Shown here one piece after another: positions 1-11,014 of a DNA stretch of 64,000 nt. Origin of the DNA: Panaeolus papilionaceus (taxonomy: Eukaryota; Basidiomycota; Agaricomycetes; Agaricales); the NCBI GenBank assembly GCA_015501605.1, contig JADNRZ010000023.1:723501-787500 (forward strand), given 5' to 3'. How positions within the stretch are numbered: the first letter of the stretch is position 1; every line of letters begins with the position of its first letter. The notes beneath the pieces are model-generated. The model saw nothing but the letters and a program-made list of their open reading frames with translations. It searched no databases and was not told the DNA's origin. Made by a program: the position numbers and the translations under genes.

Positions 1-553
1 CGGGGAACCAGGTGAGTGTAGGATAAATCTATTCTGCTGGGTGGAAGGTCTGACGATTTTGAAGGTGACACTGTCCAATTTGCGGAATACGTTGAGCGTA
101 ACATCCGCCTGTACCAAATTCGCAACATCTACGCTCTCCGGCCATCTGCTGCTGCATCATGGATCAGGAGATCGCTGGCTGAATCCTTACGTTCTCGCAA
201 GCCTTACTCAGTCAACCTGCTACTTGGTGGATACGACACAGCATCTCATGACCCCCACCTCTACTGGATTGATTACCTTGGCACGATGACGGAAGTGCCC
301 TTTGCTGCTCATGGTTATGGTGCTTACTTTGCTCTGAGTTTGCTGGATCGGTACGTATTTCTCTAAATGCCTTGAATAGCTTATAACTCAGCCTATCTAC
401 TACAGATATCACGATCCCAGCGCTTCATTGGAAGAAGGCATTGCTACCTTGAAACGCTGCATTGACGAGGTGTCCAAGCGTCTGGTCGTGACACCTGGCA
501 AATACAAAGTGAAGATCGTCGACAAGGATGGTGTCCGAGAAATCGAGTTGTAA
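1..553 (+). CDS. PRE1: Proteasome subunit beta type-2 (beta-4), 3' part
   Basis: Partial gene cut by the window's left edge. The exons are 1-11, 65-350 and 406-553, joined over GT-AG introns of 53 and 55 nt. The product is the C-terminal two thirds of the beta-4 subunit of the 20S proteasome core (yeast Pre1, human PSMB2), a structural, non-threonine-protease ring subunit in cytosol and nucleus. Recognisable family blocks include [45 protein letters not shown] and the terminal [13 protein letters not shown]. All three exons stay in phase and end at TAA 551-553. The N-terminal part must lie left of base 1. I see no frameshift. The gene marks this side of the window as ordinary host sequence. 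Confidence 0.95.
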
Positions 554-1790
554 TTGGCATTTTGTATCACTCAGCTTCCTTCTTTTTTTCTGTATTACTA
601 CGCTTATGAATTGATGCCCAATTTTGCATCTATATGTTGATGTTTTGCGAGTTTTTGGACGGCCTCAATCATCTTTGGACAAAGACTCCCCACAATAATC
701 CCTAGCCTTCTTTCAGCCGAATTCACTGTTGGACTTACCTCCTTTCACAGACACAGCGGCTAATTTTGTCTAAGGGTATCTCAATAATTCTTATGGGCAA
801 TAACGCCCGTCTTGGATGGTGTGCCCTCTGCATGACATACTCGGGTAAGTCTGAACTTTTTCCTTCTTTCTAACATTCTCCCATAGATTTTCCTTGCAAT
901 AAACGATGGATGTCAGTCAACGTGTTCACACCATTTTTCAGCGACCAACTCTCACCCTAACGTCGACACCACTAGCAACCAATGAGGAGACTCTAGGCCA
1001 ACGTTAACGATATCTGCTGAGTCCTGCCTGGACAGAGTCCCTCCAGCTCCGGGTGTTTCTGGGAAACATACCAGATAATCAAAGCGTGGTCAACATACGA
1101 TTTTATTGCTTCAATTCCAAATCGATCGCCGCTTTTATTCTTTAACTCCTAAAGGATCCTAGCTGCGATTGTCCTACATAGAACGTTCACAGCCTGGCGC
1201 ATAACCTCTTGTTTTCACCGCCAAAAATACTGTCCAAGTCCTTATATTTCTATCTAAATCTTCGCTGTCTCTCTTTTCTATCAGCTGGGATCTAAACGAC
1301 TTCATGGTCTCATGAAGGACACAGGTCATTTAAGCACGAGGAGGGAACTCTGCTTGTTTCTGCTTGTCTATTTCCTGGATTCTTGCACATAGAATTCCAA
1401 GAAAACTCAATAAATTGGGCTGACTCGCGATGTCAATGACACTGAAGACCAAATGATGATTAGAGCTACACAGCGCAAAAGAAAATTAAGGAGAGGAGTT
1501 TGGTATAGTAAGGAGGATTACACGACAGCGACGACAGCAGGAGGTCGGATGGAACGACGCGAATTAGGTGATATGTTGACAGCAATACGATAGCGAGGAC
1601 AATGGGCAGTGTTGAATGTTACGACGAGAATGACGCAAGTAAAAGGGATAAGAACAAGGAATTATTGAAAGGACTCCTGTGAAGGTACGCGACAGCAAAA
1701 AGAAAACAACAAGGTTGGGAAAAAGGGCAGAAACCCCCCCTCATAAATCTTCTGAAAATCCCAACCTAACCCACTCCTCTGAGTCGCGCC
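554..1790. other. Intergenic, no gene seen
   Basis: About 1.2 kb between the proteasome gene and the next coding signal. No long ORF, spliceable exon chain, tRNA-like fold or terminal repeat was recognised on either strand. Confidence 0.5.
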
Positions 1791-1827
1791 CATGACAACG
1801 CTCCTCGACAAACACCCTCACTTTTTC

Positions 1828-3285
1828 CGTTCAAAGGCTCATGAGACAAGTCTCCTGCTTGGGCTGAAGAAACTCCAACATCCTCTCTGCGTCTTGGCTG
1901 TGCTCAGGCGAGCCAGAGATATGAATTTCATACCACTCGTCCAGTTGGCGCAAGAGAGCAATATCATAAGTTATGACAGGCAGCCGTGGATGTGCATCCA
2001 GTTGAGCAGGATGAGAGGCGAGAGAGGACATTGTTCTGGACCCAATGTTGAATTTGAAGCCTAGGGATTGGCGGTTGTGGTTGAGGGACGGTAATAAATA
2101 AGACGTATATGCCTGGTACATCCCAATGTGGTACCATGTTGAAATTGGCCGGGTCTTGCACGACGACGAGACGTTGGACCTCGGATTCGTTCAACTGGTG
2201 TTGACTGTGAGGTCCTAAATACCGGGTAAAAAAAATGGAATGAGTATGGCTCACGACGATAAATAGAAGAAGACGAGAGAATAACTTACTGTCAGCTTGC
2301 ATTGAACGCCGTGCAGTATGTCCCCAAACAGAGTCCCAGATAACCCACAAAAGCTCAGAGCGTTGAGCGAGGTTTCAGCGACCCAGCGTAAAGACCTTGA
2401 GGTAGGTCGTGTGGGCAATTCAGCAATGAGTGGTGGTCAAAGGGGTGCACGTCGTGGTGGAGGTGGTGGTGACCACGATGGTGATAGGTGCGGCGGGTGC
2501 TGCTCGTCCTGACATGAACAACAGGCGAAAAAATGCTGAAAAGAAGGGAAGGAAGAGAGCTCTGGAACCAAGGACGACATATACAAGATGGCCCCAGCGT
2601 GATGCTTCTCCACAAATTGGCGGTCGTCGGGATGCCCAGGTCGCATTTTGTGTAGCATAGAGTAAATGAGCTTCCCTGTCTTTGGCGATTAAAAACCAGG
2701 ATGTCTTCAGAGTTTGTTCCTTTCAATGAGGTGATGGCCACAATCTTAGTGCGTCCGAATTCTGTGGAGGCTTGGGCGCTGCGAGTCATCGTCACCAAGT
2801 AGTCCAAGAGGAAGGAAAATGCAGAAGTCATTGAGCATCCGGGTTTAGATTTTACGAGGTGGGAGAACTGAAGTTGTGAAAAAAGAGGATGATGATTGGC
2901 TTTGAAGAAGCGACTTTGCAGGTGTGATGCATGAAGCCTATCCTTTCGTCGCTGAAGACCAGATCCGTGGAGTGAGTGTGCACTGTCCTGGTGCGTCACA
3001 AGTCTCGGCAATTGATTGACGAGGCGGCATTGCTTTGAAGAAGTGATGCTGTTGATCAAAGACGAGTTGGGCGAGACATGTGGCGCAGTTGTAGGCGTCG
3101 TGAGCGGGTTTTGATCCAGCAACGCCACGGGAATTCTCTGGGAGGCAAAATGTGTTGTCAATATCAGTCGTAAGAGTGGAAATCAAACTAAAAAGACTTG
3201 CCTCTGGAGGACCATACACTCCCATTTCAAACCCTACGGCTCTACCTGTGATCGGCGATCGCATGAGCCACGTCCAATTTTCCAT
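1828..3285 (-). pseudogene. Decayed paralogue of the 6.2-8.0 kb hypothetical gene
   Basis: Minus-strand coding pieces in changing frames match, in order, the intact-looking gene at 6168-8000. There is an N-terminal ITGRAVGFEMGVYG block (compare VTGKAAQFEIGI), then LLDYLVTMTRSAQ (compare LLDYLIKAKKKIQ), then DDRQFVEKHHAGAILYMSSLV (compare LQFLKDHHIEAAKYIALFV). The C-terminal block LPVITYDIALLRQLDEW compares with LPVVPFGFTLLHKLRIW. The order and spacing show common descent. Frame changes near 3.2, 2.65 and 2.1 kb lack convincing splice sites, so I call it a pseudogene. Some of them could still be short introns. The function of the family is unknown; the C-terminal block resembles the tail of fungal nucleotidyltransferase-like hypothetical proteins, which is only a suggestion. 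Confidence 0.5.
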
Positions 3286-3289
3286 GCCC

Positions 3290-4350
3290 TTGACCCAGTA
3301 TCACTGTGCACGTTCAATGAGGAAACCCCGCTGTTTTGTTTATTTCCAAGGACGACGTGCAAGGAAATTCAAGTAGGCGGTGTTGGGAGCGAGCCTTGGG
3401 CATGGCGAAAATCGAACAAAAGCATCAGAAGGTTGATAAGTAGGATGATGAAAGTTAAAATCACATCCCAGTTCAAACCTTCATGCTAGTCCTTTCCGCC
3501 ACTGGCACACCCAGGTTTGCACACCACCATCCTGGCCATAGTCTTCCAGAAGAGAAAATGAATTTCAATTACATTGAGGGTTTGTGCAGAATGGGTGTTG
3601 CGAATAACATGGTACCAGCGACCAAGTCAAGGCGGGAGAAGAAGAAAAAGAAAAAGAGGCTCAGTCAAGAGCAAGGACACCCTTTTGAATCTGGTCTAGC
3701 CGCAGTAAGAAGCGCATATAAAGCTCACCCTCCACCGTCTTTATCGTAGAGAAAGTGAAGAATGAAGGTCGCGACGGAGGGGAGGGTACGTTTTCAAAGG
3801 GCTCTTGCCTGATTTAACCCTCAAAAAAATTCAAAATTAAACGTAAATTTTGAACGTGTGCCCTGGGGTTGAGTGAGACCGTCCCAGCAGACTCTGCCGC
3901 ACGACAGATCTAGCAGGCAGACATTGGCCGTAAATGACAGAACAGATGACAACCGCCATTGGTTATCTACATTCCAAACAAGGATATTTTGCCGTTGATT
4001 GAAACTTAGACACCGAATTACACAAAAAATAGAAGGGCCAAGAAATATAACAGAAAGTATTATGAGCCATAGACTCCCACTAGAAATAGATGATAGCAAG
4101 GTGGTGTATCAGGAGTCATTTCTTGGAACGTCCGAAAATGAAAGATGAGTAATTGAAGTCAAACAATCAGTAGAATTAAACAGAGTAAAATTATAGAAAG
4201 CAGGTCGACCAGGATAGTGAAGTAGCTGACCCCAAAGCTCAGACGATGATAGCCAGATGATGAGAGAAGAAAGCCAAGATCCAAGTTGAACATGATGTTC
4301 GCACGCCTACTCCTTCTTCCTTGAACTCGACTTTCAGGTTTGAATTCATT
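3290..4350. other. Intergenic, no gene seen
   Basis: Only short ORFs occur here, including one with a Lys-rich run near 3640. None has family resemblance or a supported exon structure. The far right end may hold an unrecognised first exon of the kinase gene. Confidence 0.4.
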
Positions 4351-4357
4351 TTACATC

Positions 4358-5338
4358 ATGTTGGGCCAATTGATAGCAGAAGGTTCATTCGGTAAGTTGC
4401 TTTCTCGTGTTACAGTCTCATTTGATGTCGACGCATTCTGCACTCCATTTTCTTTAGGGCAAGTTTATGTCCTTGAAATTAAACCAAAAAAAGTCGCAAA
4501 AGTCACACCGATCACCTCCACCGTTCTTAACCACGAATACCAAGCATACAATCGATTAAGAAACATTCCAGGAATCGTAGGGCATGTCACTATTCTCGAG
4601 ACCAACACGACACGCTCTCTTATTATGGAGCATGTGGGAAATCCACTCTCAACAATTGCCTTCCACAAGATGGCCATGCAGCACAGGCTGCCCCTAATTG
4701 CACGCCTTCTTTGTAAACTTGTGCGTTTTACACTGATATCTACCTGAGTTGTGTTTTGTAACGAGATTCCAGCTTTTGACTGTCAACCTGATGCATAAAA
4801 GAGATGTCATCCATGGGGACATCTCCCCCTCAAATGTCACCATTGCCCCACCGCGCGATCGCTATAGTCGTTCTCGCATTTTTCTCATAGATTTTGGTGC
4901 ATCCATGATCTCGGGTCGTACAGAGGGCATTCCACACACCAGTACACGATTCGCCAGTCATTGGCGCTTATCGTCGGCAACACTAGGTCCGTGAATTAGC
5001 GCTGCATTTCCTTCTTTATCATTCTTTATTGATGTTCCTCTAAAGCACCTTCAACGTCCGACGACCTCCTCTCCTTGGCCAATTGTATTCTCTTCTTAAT
5101 AAAAGGGGAACTGCCTTGGGACAAGGAATGCGAGAATTTTGAGCAGCACCCTACCCCAGCCAATCTTGAGACCGTCATACACGTCAAGGCAAGCACGTCC
5201 CCTGAAATACTTTGTGCTGGACTGCCAGTAATCTTCCTGGAATTATATCAAGCCGTTCTAAAATTAGAAAAATCCGCTGATAAGCTTGACTATATGTATT
5301 TTCTGCAACATTTTTATTACTTGGCTAGCAAATTTTAA
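4358..5338 (+). CDS. Casein-kinase-1-like protein kinase
   Basis: Exons 4358-4391, 4458-4720, 4773-4986 and 5046-5338 join in phase over three GT-AG introns and give about 267 residues. The kinase fold is visible: glycine loop IAEGSFGQVY, VAK lysine in KKVAKVTP, a helix-C type glutamate in NHEYQAYNRL, catalytic loop HGDISPSN (HGD in place of HRD), metal-binding LIDFG, and a DDLLSLANCILFLIKGELPW segment. That last segment matches the CK1 signature region around DDLESLGY. The catalytic Asp of the HGD loop and the DFG Asp are both present, so activity is plausible. At 267 residues it is a minimal kinase domain with no extra tail. The start is uncertain: an acceptor-like ttcag at 4334-4338 precedes NSFYIM in frame, so a 5' exon may exist. 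It lies between the two paralogous hypothetical genes. Confidence 0.8.
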
Positions 5339-6167
5339 TGTACCAGTGCCCCGTTTTTGTATGAAATCGCGTACTGCTATAGATTTATTTTTTCGTGAAA
5401 TTTTGGCTTGCTGACCATGTGTGTAGCAAGCAATGTGTAGCTAGAAAACTAAATAACTAATTATTTCTACAGTTTATATCTAAAACCGCCCTACCACTGT
5501 AAGTTGGTTCCGGCTCTTCTCCGACTCATTCGACCTCAGCTCCATATCTCGACACAGAATTGACTCCTTCAAAGGTCCTTCTGATAGAAGTTGCGCAATC
5601 TGTGTATCTCATCCTGCAAGTGTGTTATGTTCTTTTCCCATTCTTCATCAATGATTTGAATGCATTGGAGCCCAAGAGACTCAGAGAGAGAAATAGTAAA
5701 GCGAGGTCGTGACAGGCATGTCTAATGATCAGCTGAAAGATGCGACACCCTTCCAGCGTTCAACTAAACGGTTCATTGCAACTTATGCGACAGGGACACT
5801 GGATTTAACTCTGGGCACAACACAAAGAATGAAACTCCAATGGTATTGATACGATGGCAGGTATCTGACAAATGTACGGCTAGAATAGCAACTTGAAAAT
5901 AGTATGGATTATAATCTAGAATGAAGAGGATGAAGTAAATAGGACGAGCTGTACGAAATTCGATGCGGAAATGTGATGAAAAATGCAGAAAGTACAAGAG
6001 CAAGATGAAAGCGAAATCGATGCGAGAGAATGATATGAGTGGTTTCCAAAGTGGTGTGTAGGGGTGATATGTGCGAGGCAAGAACGAATATCGACGTAAA
6101 ACGAGAGGCATGAAAATAGAAAGAAAAAAATAGACACACAAAAAAAGAATGTCAACGTTAGATTCGC
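5339..6167. other. Intergenic, no gene seen
   Basis: Short, Phe/Ser-rich ORFs on the minus strand near 5.8-6.2 kb look like low-complexity read-through of an A/G-rich plus strand. No domain or exon chain was recognised. Confidence 0.45.
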
Positions 6168-8000
6168 CTAAGCCAATCCAAGTCGAACCCACTCCGCTTG
6201 AGACGCGGGCCCGTGAACACATTTCTTGATATAATTCTCGACCCTGTTCTTCGACTTCTTCCTTAAATCATCGTTCAACAATGTCTCATCGTCCCAAGGT
6301 CTTTCTTTGCGATAATACTCAAGATATCTATCTTGTTGTAAAAGAGCAAAGAGGTCGTCTGCATGTCGTTGTTTCGCCTCAGCAGGGCGACAATGCTTGA
6401 CAGAGTTGGCCCATATCCTGAGCTTATGCAAAAGCGTGAATCCAAATGGTACAACAGGAAGCGATCCCACCCACTGGGTATGGTTGAGAGAATTTGGATC
6501 GAAGGGTGGAAGAGGGGAGGTGGAAGGGAGGAAGATGTCAATCCTATAGCCATGTTTTCTGTGCGCATCCGGACCCGCAATGACGAATTCAAAGTCTAAG
6601 TTTTGATGCTGTCGTGGCCTACAATAAAGAGTCTTGCCAACCATTCTGAACTCTTCACTCTTGTGACTAGCCATCCATCGTTTAATCTTGACAGCATTGA
6701 CCTTTTCTGTCAGTGGGGCGTAAACAGCGATTTCGATGCGCTGCGAAAGGTTCAGAGGTGAGTTGGATTCGGGAACCAAGTTTTTGACAAGAATTAACGT
6801 ACCGATGGAACTGTCAGAGCTCCGTAAAGTAAATTCGCCATACCTCCCATGAGCCCAGGTGAAAGACCCAACAGCAAAAGATTACACACTGCTGCTTCCG
6901 CAACCCAACGCAGAGACCGTACAGTGGGCGAGGTCGTTGCCTCTTCTTCACCTTTTTTGAGAGATTTGGATGGTGAGTCCATGGAGACATCGGACACGTT
7001 GTCTACATCAGACGATGGAATGTCGTACCAAAGGTCTTCTTCTGGGGTTGGGCTTTCTCTCTCCGACAGTGGTGCTGAGGGACTTCGTCGTGCAGAAGGA
7101 GCTGGTGTCGAATTTGATACAGAAGATGTTTCTGCAATCGAAGAGGGGGAACCGAATTCTGCCTGTGTTGTTCCAGAGGAGTCGCGGAAGATAAGACGGA
7201 AAGGGGAGAGGGTGCGGATTTCCTGGACGAACAAGGCTATGTACTTGGCGGCTTCAATATGATGATCTTTGAGGAACTGAAGGTTCGCGAGATTGCCAGG
7301 TCTCTGATGCTCGGTCAGATCGCGAAGGTGGGAACACCATCTTGGGAGCTTTTCCAGACTTGAGAGTGTGAATCTTGCCAGAACCATCATCTGCCTCGAT
7401 GATTTCGACCGTTGTATTACCAGAATCGATAGCTTTTTGGATTTTCTTCTTAGCTTTGATCAAATAGTCCAGAAGCAAGAAAAACGGGGACATCATGAGC
7501 CATCCGGCCTTCGACCTAACGAGGCGAGAAGCTTCGAACGGTGTTTGTTTAGATGGTGAGAGAGCAGAGACGGAGAACAGCACAATCTTGTAAAGTTTCG
7601 TCGAGCAAAATCGCGGGTCTTTGAAAATGAAATCCCCCAATTCAGACAGGTTGAAAGGGCTTTTGTTGTCAAAGTTCAGTTCTGCTAGTTCCTTGGCTAC
7701 ATCCTCTGGAGACGTGTCGTGGTTCAACAGAGCAACATTGATTTTCTAACGAAAGATGTGTTCGTTATTCGAGCAGGTGATAAAAAATGTTAAACTCACC
7801 TTGAGGCGTTTACGAATTCCAATCTCAAACTGAGCAGCTTTTCCTGTCACCGCGTAAGCCATACCCAGCCGTTCCAAGCCTTCGTTCAAATACTGCATCG
7901 CAGTTTGAACCACGCTATTAGGGGCTTGCGCGTCTCTGATTCGTCCTAAGATCTGCGCCACCAAGTTCTCATTCATAGCCTTGTGGTTCTTCCTGGGCAT
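6168..8000 (-). CDS. Hypothetical multi-exon protein (paralogue of 1.8-3.3 kb locus)
   Basis: The start is MPRKNHKAMNENL at 8000. Exon 1 ends at RLK near 7800, and a GT-AG intron of about 50 nt leads into KINVALLNHDTSPEDV near 7748. Downstream blocks are LLLDYLIKAKKKIQ (about 7450), then in another frame LQFLKDHHIEAAKYIALFVQEIR (about 7290-7230). A Ser/Pro/Glu-rich linker follows (7200-6950), and the C-terminal region at 6779-6168 contains FEFVIAGPDAHRKHGYRIDIFLP and a helical tail with RPAEAKQRHADDLFALLQ. The frame change near 7380-7300 and the junction near 6790 are probably introns, but I could not settle the splice sites. The C-terminal arrangement recalls mushroom-specific nucleotidyltransferase-like hypothetical proteins. 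I do not recognise a characterised family and assign no function. Confidence 0.6.
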
Positions 8001-11000
8001 ACTGAAAGATCATGTAAGTATTAGATTTCGCAGCTATTGGTAGATGGTAAGGAGGTACAACGTTGGACTTGGTGGCCAGCTCACAACCATCAGCAAAACG
8101 ATTTTTACCAGGTAATGCAAATTGGCCCTAATAGGGACAATCGATGTTCAGTCGAACATACAAGACCAATTAAAGACCATGTAAATGATATTGTCACATT
8201 CTGTGCCAAACTTAAGATTGTGAATTTTCGCAAGGTTAGGAAAGCCTTATAAGGTTTTCATAATTATTGGAAACACCTCGCAAGACCTCCACAAGCCTCC
8301 AGTCCCCCTCAAATAGTGCCCAAAAGGTTAGTGGGCATGGTGTGACCGGTTGACCCATGACACGGAGCTCATTGGAGCAGCTCAACAGCTCCACACTCAA
8401 ATGGAGCTGGTGTTGTTATGTGGGGCAGTCTACGGGCACATAAAAGAGTGTCCAACCAGTGTGATACCGAATACTTCCCCACCTTAACTTCGACTGCTAC
8501 CATCATTGCATCCAAGGTATGTTGAACAGGTCCTTGTCATAGCACGTCCTGTTCCTGTATTGATATCTCAAATCTCGATTCACTACTCATGGTGTCTTTT
8601 GGTTTCTCTGTGCTAAATCTGGTACTGGCAACTGCTGCATTTGTTTCGGAAATTACTGAGTCTTGCATTGGACAACTATTTCTGGCTTCGTTCTGTCTCT
8701 GACTTGAGCATTAACCTTATTAAATTTATGTACATATCTAGTGTATCTAATACTATGTACAGCCTTTTGTACAGATATTCATGACAAATTAATATGATGT
8801 ATTGTCTACACCCCTAATTTCATCCACTTTGATAATCACTATTAGTCGCAATATTGAATAAGCTGCCCATATTGCTGATCACCTACCCACCATCATGAAA
8901 TGCCTTAACCACTCTTGGTAAGGCTCGCAAAATTGATGAAGTGTTGGCAAGGTTCCTAAGGTTGCTGAATTTCCCAATCTTATCAAACCTTTTGGAGCTC
9001 AGAATGGCCCCACTTTACATTATGGTACATCTTTGTCCTCACAGTATATTTTACTCATTTTATTGGCATACGAGAAAGTTCCCGATTTGCTGATGACCTT
9101 GATTCCTGTTGTTATCTATAATTTTCCCACAGCAAGTGCCAAATTCGACGCGTTCAATTTCTTTCTTCAACCATCATCACCATCGTCAATGTGTTTAATA
9201 CATTACTTTCAATTTATAACCGCGTTATTAAAAATCAGGCCATGGCTTCAATCCCAGTGATATGCAGTAGGGAGCACACCAGGACATGAAAGGTAAGTCA
9301 ATCATCTTGTGCGTTTGTCGTTCATCAGTTGAACCCGTGCCGAGCTGGTTCTTGCTTCCACCATCTGCCATCCCACCTTTGTTCAAGCGCGTCATCTTTC
9401 ACCTACCTCTTCAAACTTTGCTCTATACTTGGAATATGGCTGTCCTCGCGTTCTGTTGACGAGTTTTAGCAAGGTGGTGATAAAGTTAGTGTGCACAGGA
9501 ATGGGATTGGAAAAACCTATGGTATGCCCGTGAGTTTTGTCATTTCGTCGTCCAAATCAAGATTTTCTGACCTTTTTATTTGTTCAGATGTAATTTATAG
9601 ATAGGTTCCCAAATATATTACATTTTCACTACTCCATCTTGTGTCGCGTCATTGACTCCGCCATCGACATTTTCCAACCTGGTTCGCGGAAACGGTCTGG
9701 TTTCTGGTTTCTGGATATACCTTCAACGCTCTTCTTGGCTAGAATGCTGGAGTATCAATTGAAGGGTCATGCTAACAGAAGTATCCAGTGTTCGCAATAT
9801 TACACCCCCTTCGTCATCTCTGGCATCCCTTTGTTTCCCTTGCTTTCCCCTCATCCCTGTCGTCCCTGCATTCAGCTTCATTCCTTGTTCGTCTATTTTA
9901 CAATTTGTGCGCTTGGTTTGGGATCAGTGTACATCCCAGGGACACATCTCCATAACTGTCAGTATTCATTTGTTTCTTGTGCTGTTTCCGTCGTGCTTCT
10001 CGTGCGTTGGTTTGGATGTGAGTTTCAAGACCGAGCCAACACTCCCTGCTCCTTGACTTTCTACGCCTTCACTCACCTTCAACATTTCACATTTCCTTTG
10101 TATAACGATCACCTACACCGTTGACCAAAACAAGGCCACGACCCTTGCCAACACCGCCTTCACAACAAGTAATTCGACACCCACTGCAACGTGTCACGCT
10201 CTGGACAATTGCTGATCCCACCATCATATTCGGTCTCATCCACGCACGACCGCGCTGAAGTTTAAACTTCATTTTCAGTGTCTCAGCCAATCCCTCCACT
10301 CTGTTATGTTCGAAACACTTTTACCTGCCAATACCCAAACTTATTGTGTGCGAATACATAACTCATCATGATCATTATCCAAAAATTACTTCGTGATTAC
10401 GAGGAAGACTGGATTTGGGATCATAGATGGGTGATTCAAATGCAGCCTTAGTGGGTTTGTCGCTTATTCGTCATGTACTAGTCCATTTGATCTCGTTACT
10501 ACTATCCCTCTGGGTTGGCCCATCGCTTTTCCATCGACTATGTTCGTTTATCATTCAACGCTAGCCGAGTTCACAGGTTCCTCGTCTGAAACGAAAATCT
10601 TGTGTCTTCGTACTCCATTGACAACGTCCCGTTGGTAGCAACACTGACTGTTCGCGTTCAGGCTGATATGTCCCTTACATACCATTACCTGGACCTCTTG
10701 AATTTCCTGATGTGCCAAATGAGAATTGCATATGCGGTGCTTGTTCGGTTCTAATTTGATGTGACATCTGGGAGCCACAGGGTTTCTAAAGCGCCGGTAG
10801 ATCATTTTGGACATTCAACGTTGGAGTTCAAGATAAACCTGTGATAATCCCTGTGATTTGACAGTTGGAATGTCATGGAAGATATGTTTTTCAGTCGGCA
10901 TTTGCAAGTTGGATAGAAGCATGAATTCCAAGGAAACGTCATGGGGTCACTGCTATCAGTACAAGAGCGGTTATCATAATGGACACTACATGTGTGAAGA

Positions 11001-11014
11001 ATTTTTCGGGAGCT
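8001..11014. other. Long intergenic region, no supported gene
   Basis: Three kilobases with only short ORFs. The longest (9639-10124, +) has no family resemblance or splice context. The ORFs at 10551-10814 (-) and 10858-11058 (+) are Cys-containing but unrecognised. No terminal repeats were found. Confidence 0.4.

Noticed and set aside
5773..6222. Hydrophobic minus-strand ORFs as a membrane protein
   Set aside because: Three overlapping frames look equally hydrophobic because the plus strand is A/G-rich; no start context or family.
9639..10124. 161-codon plus-strand ORF
   Set aside because: No recognisable family, low-complexity Phe/Leu/Ser content and no splice support.
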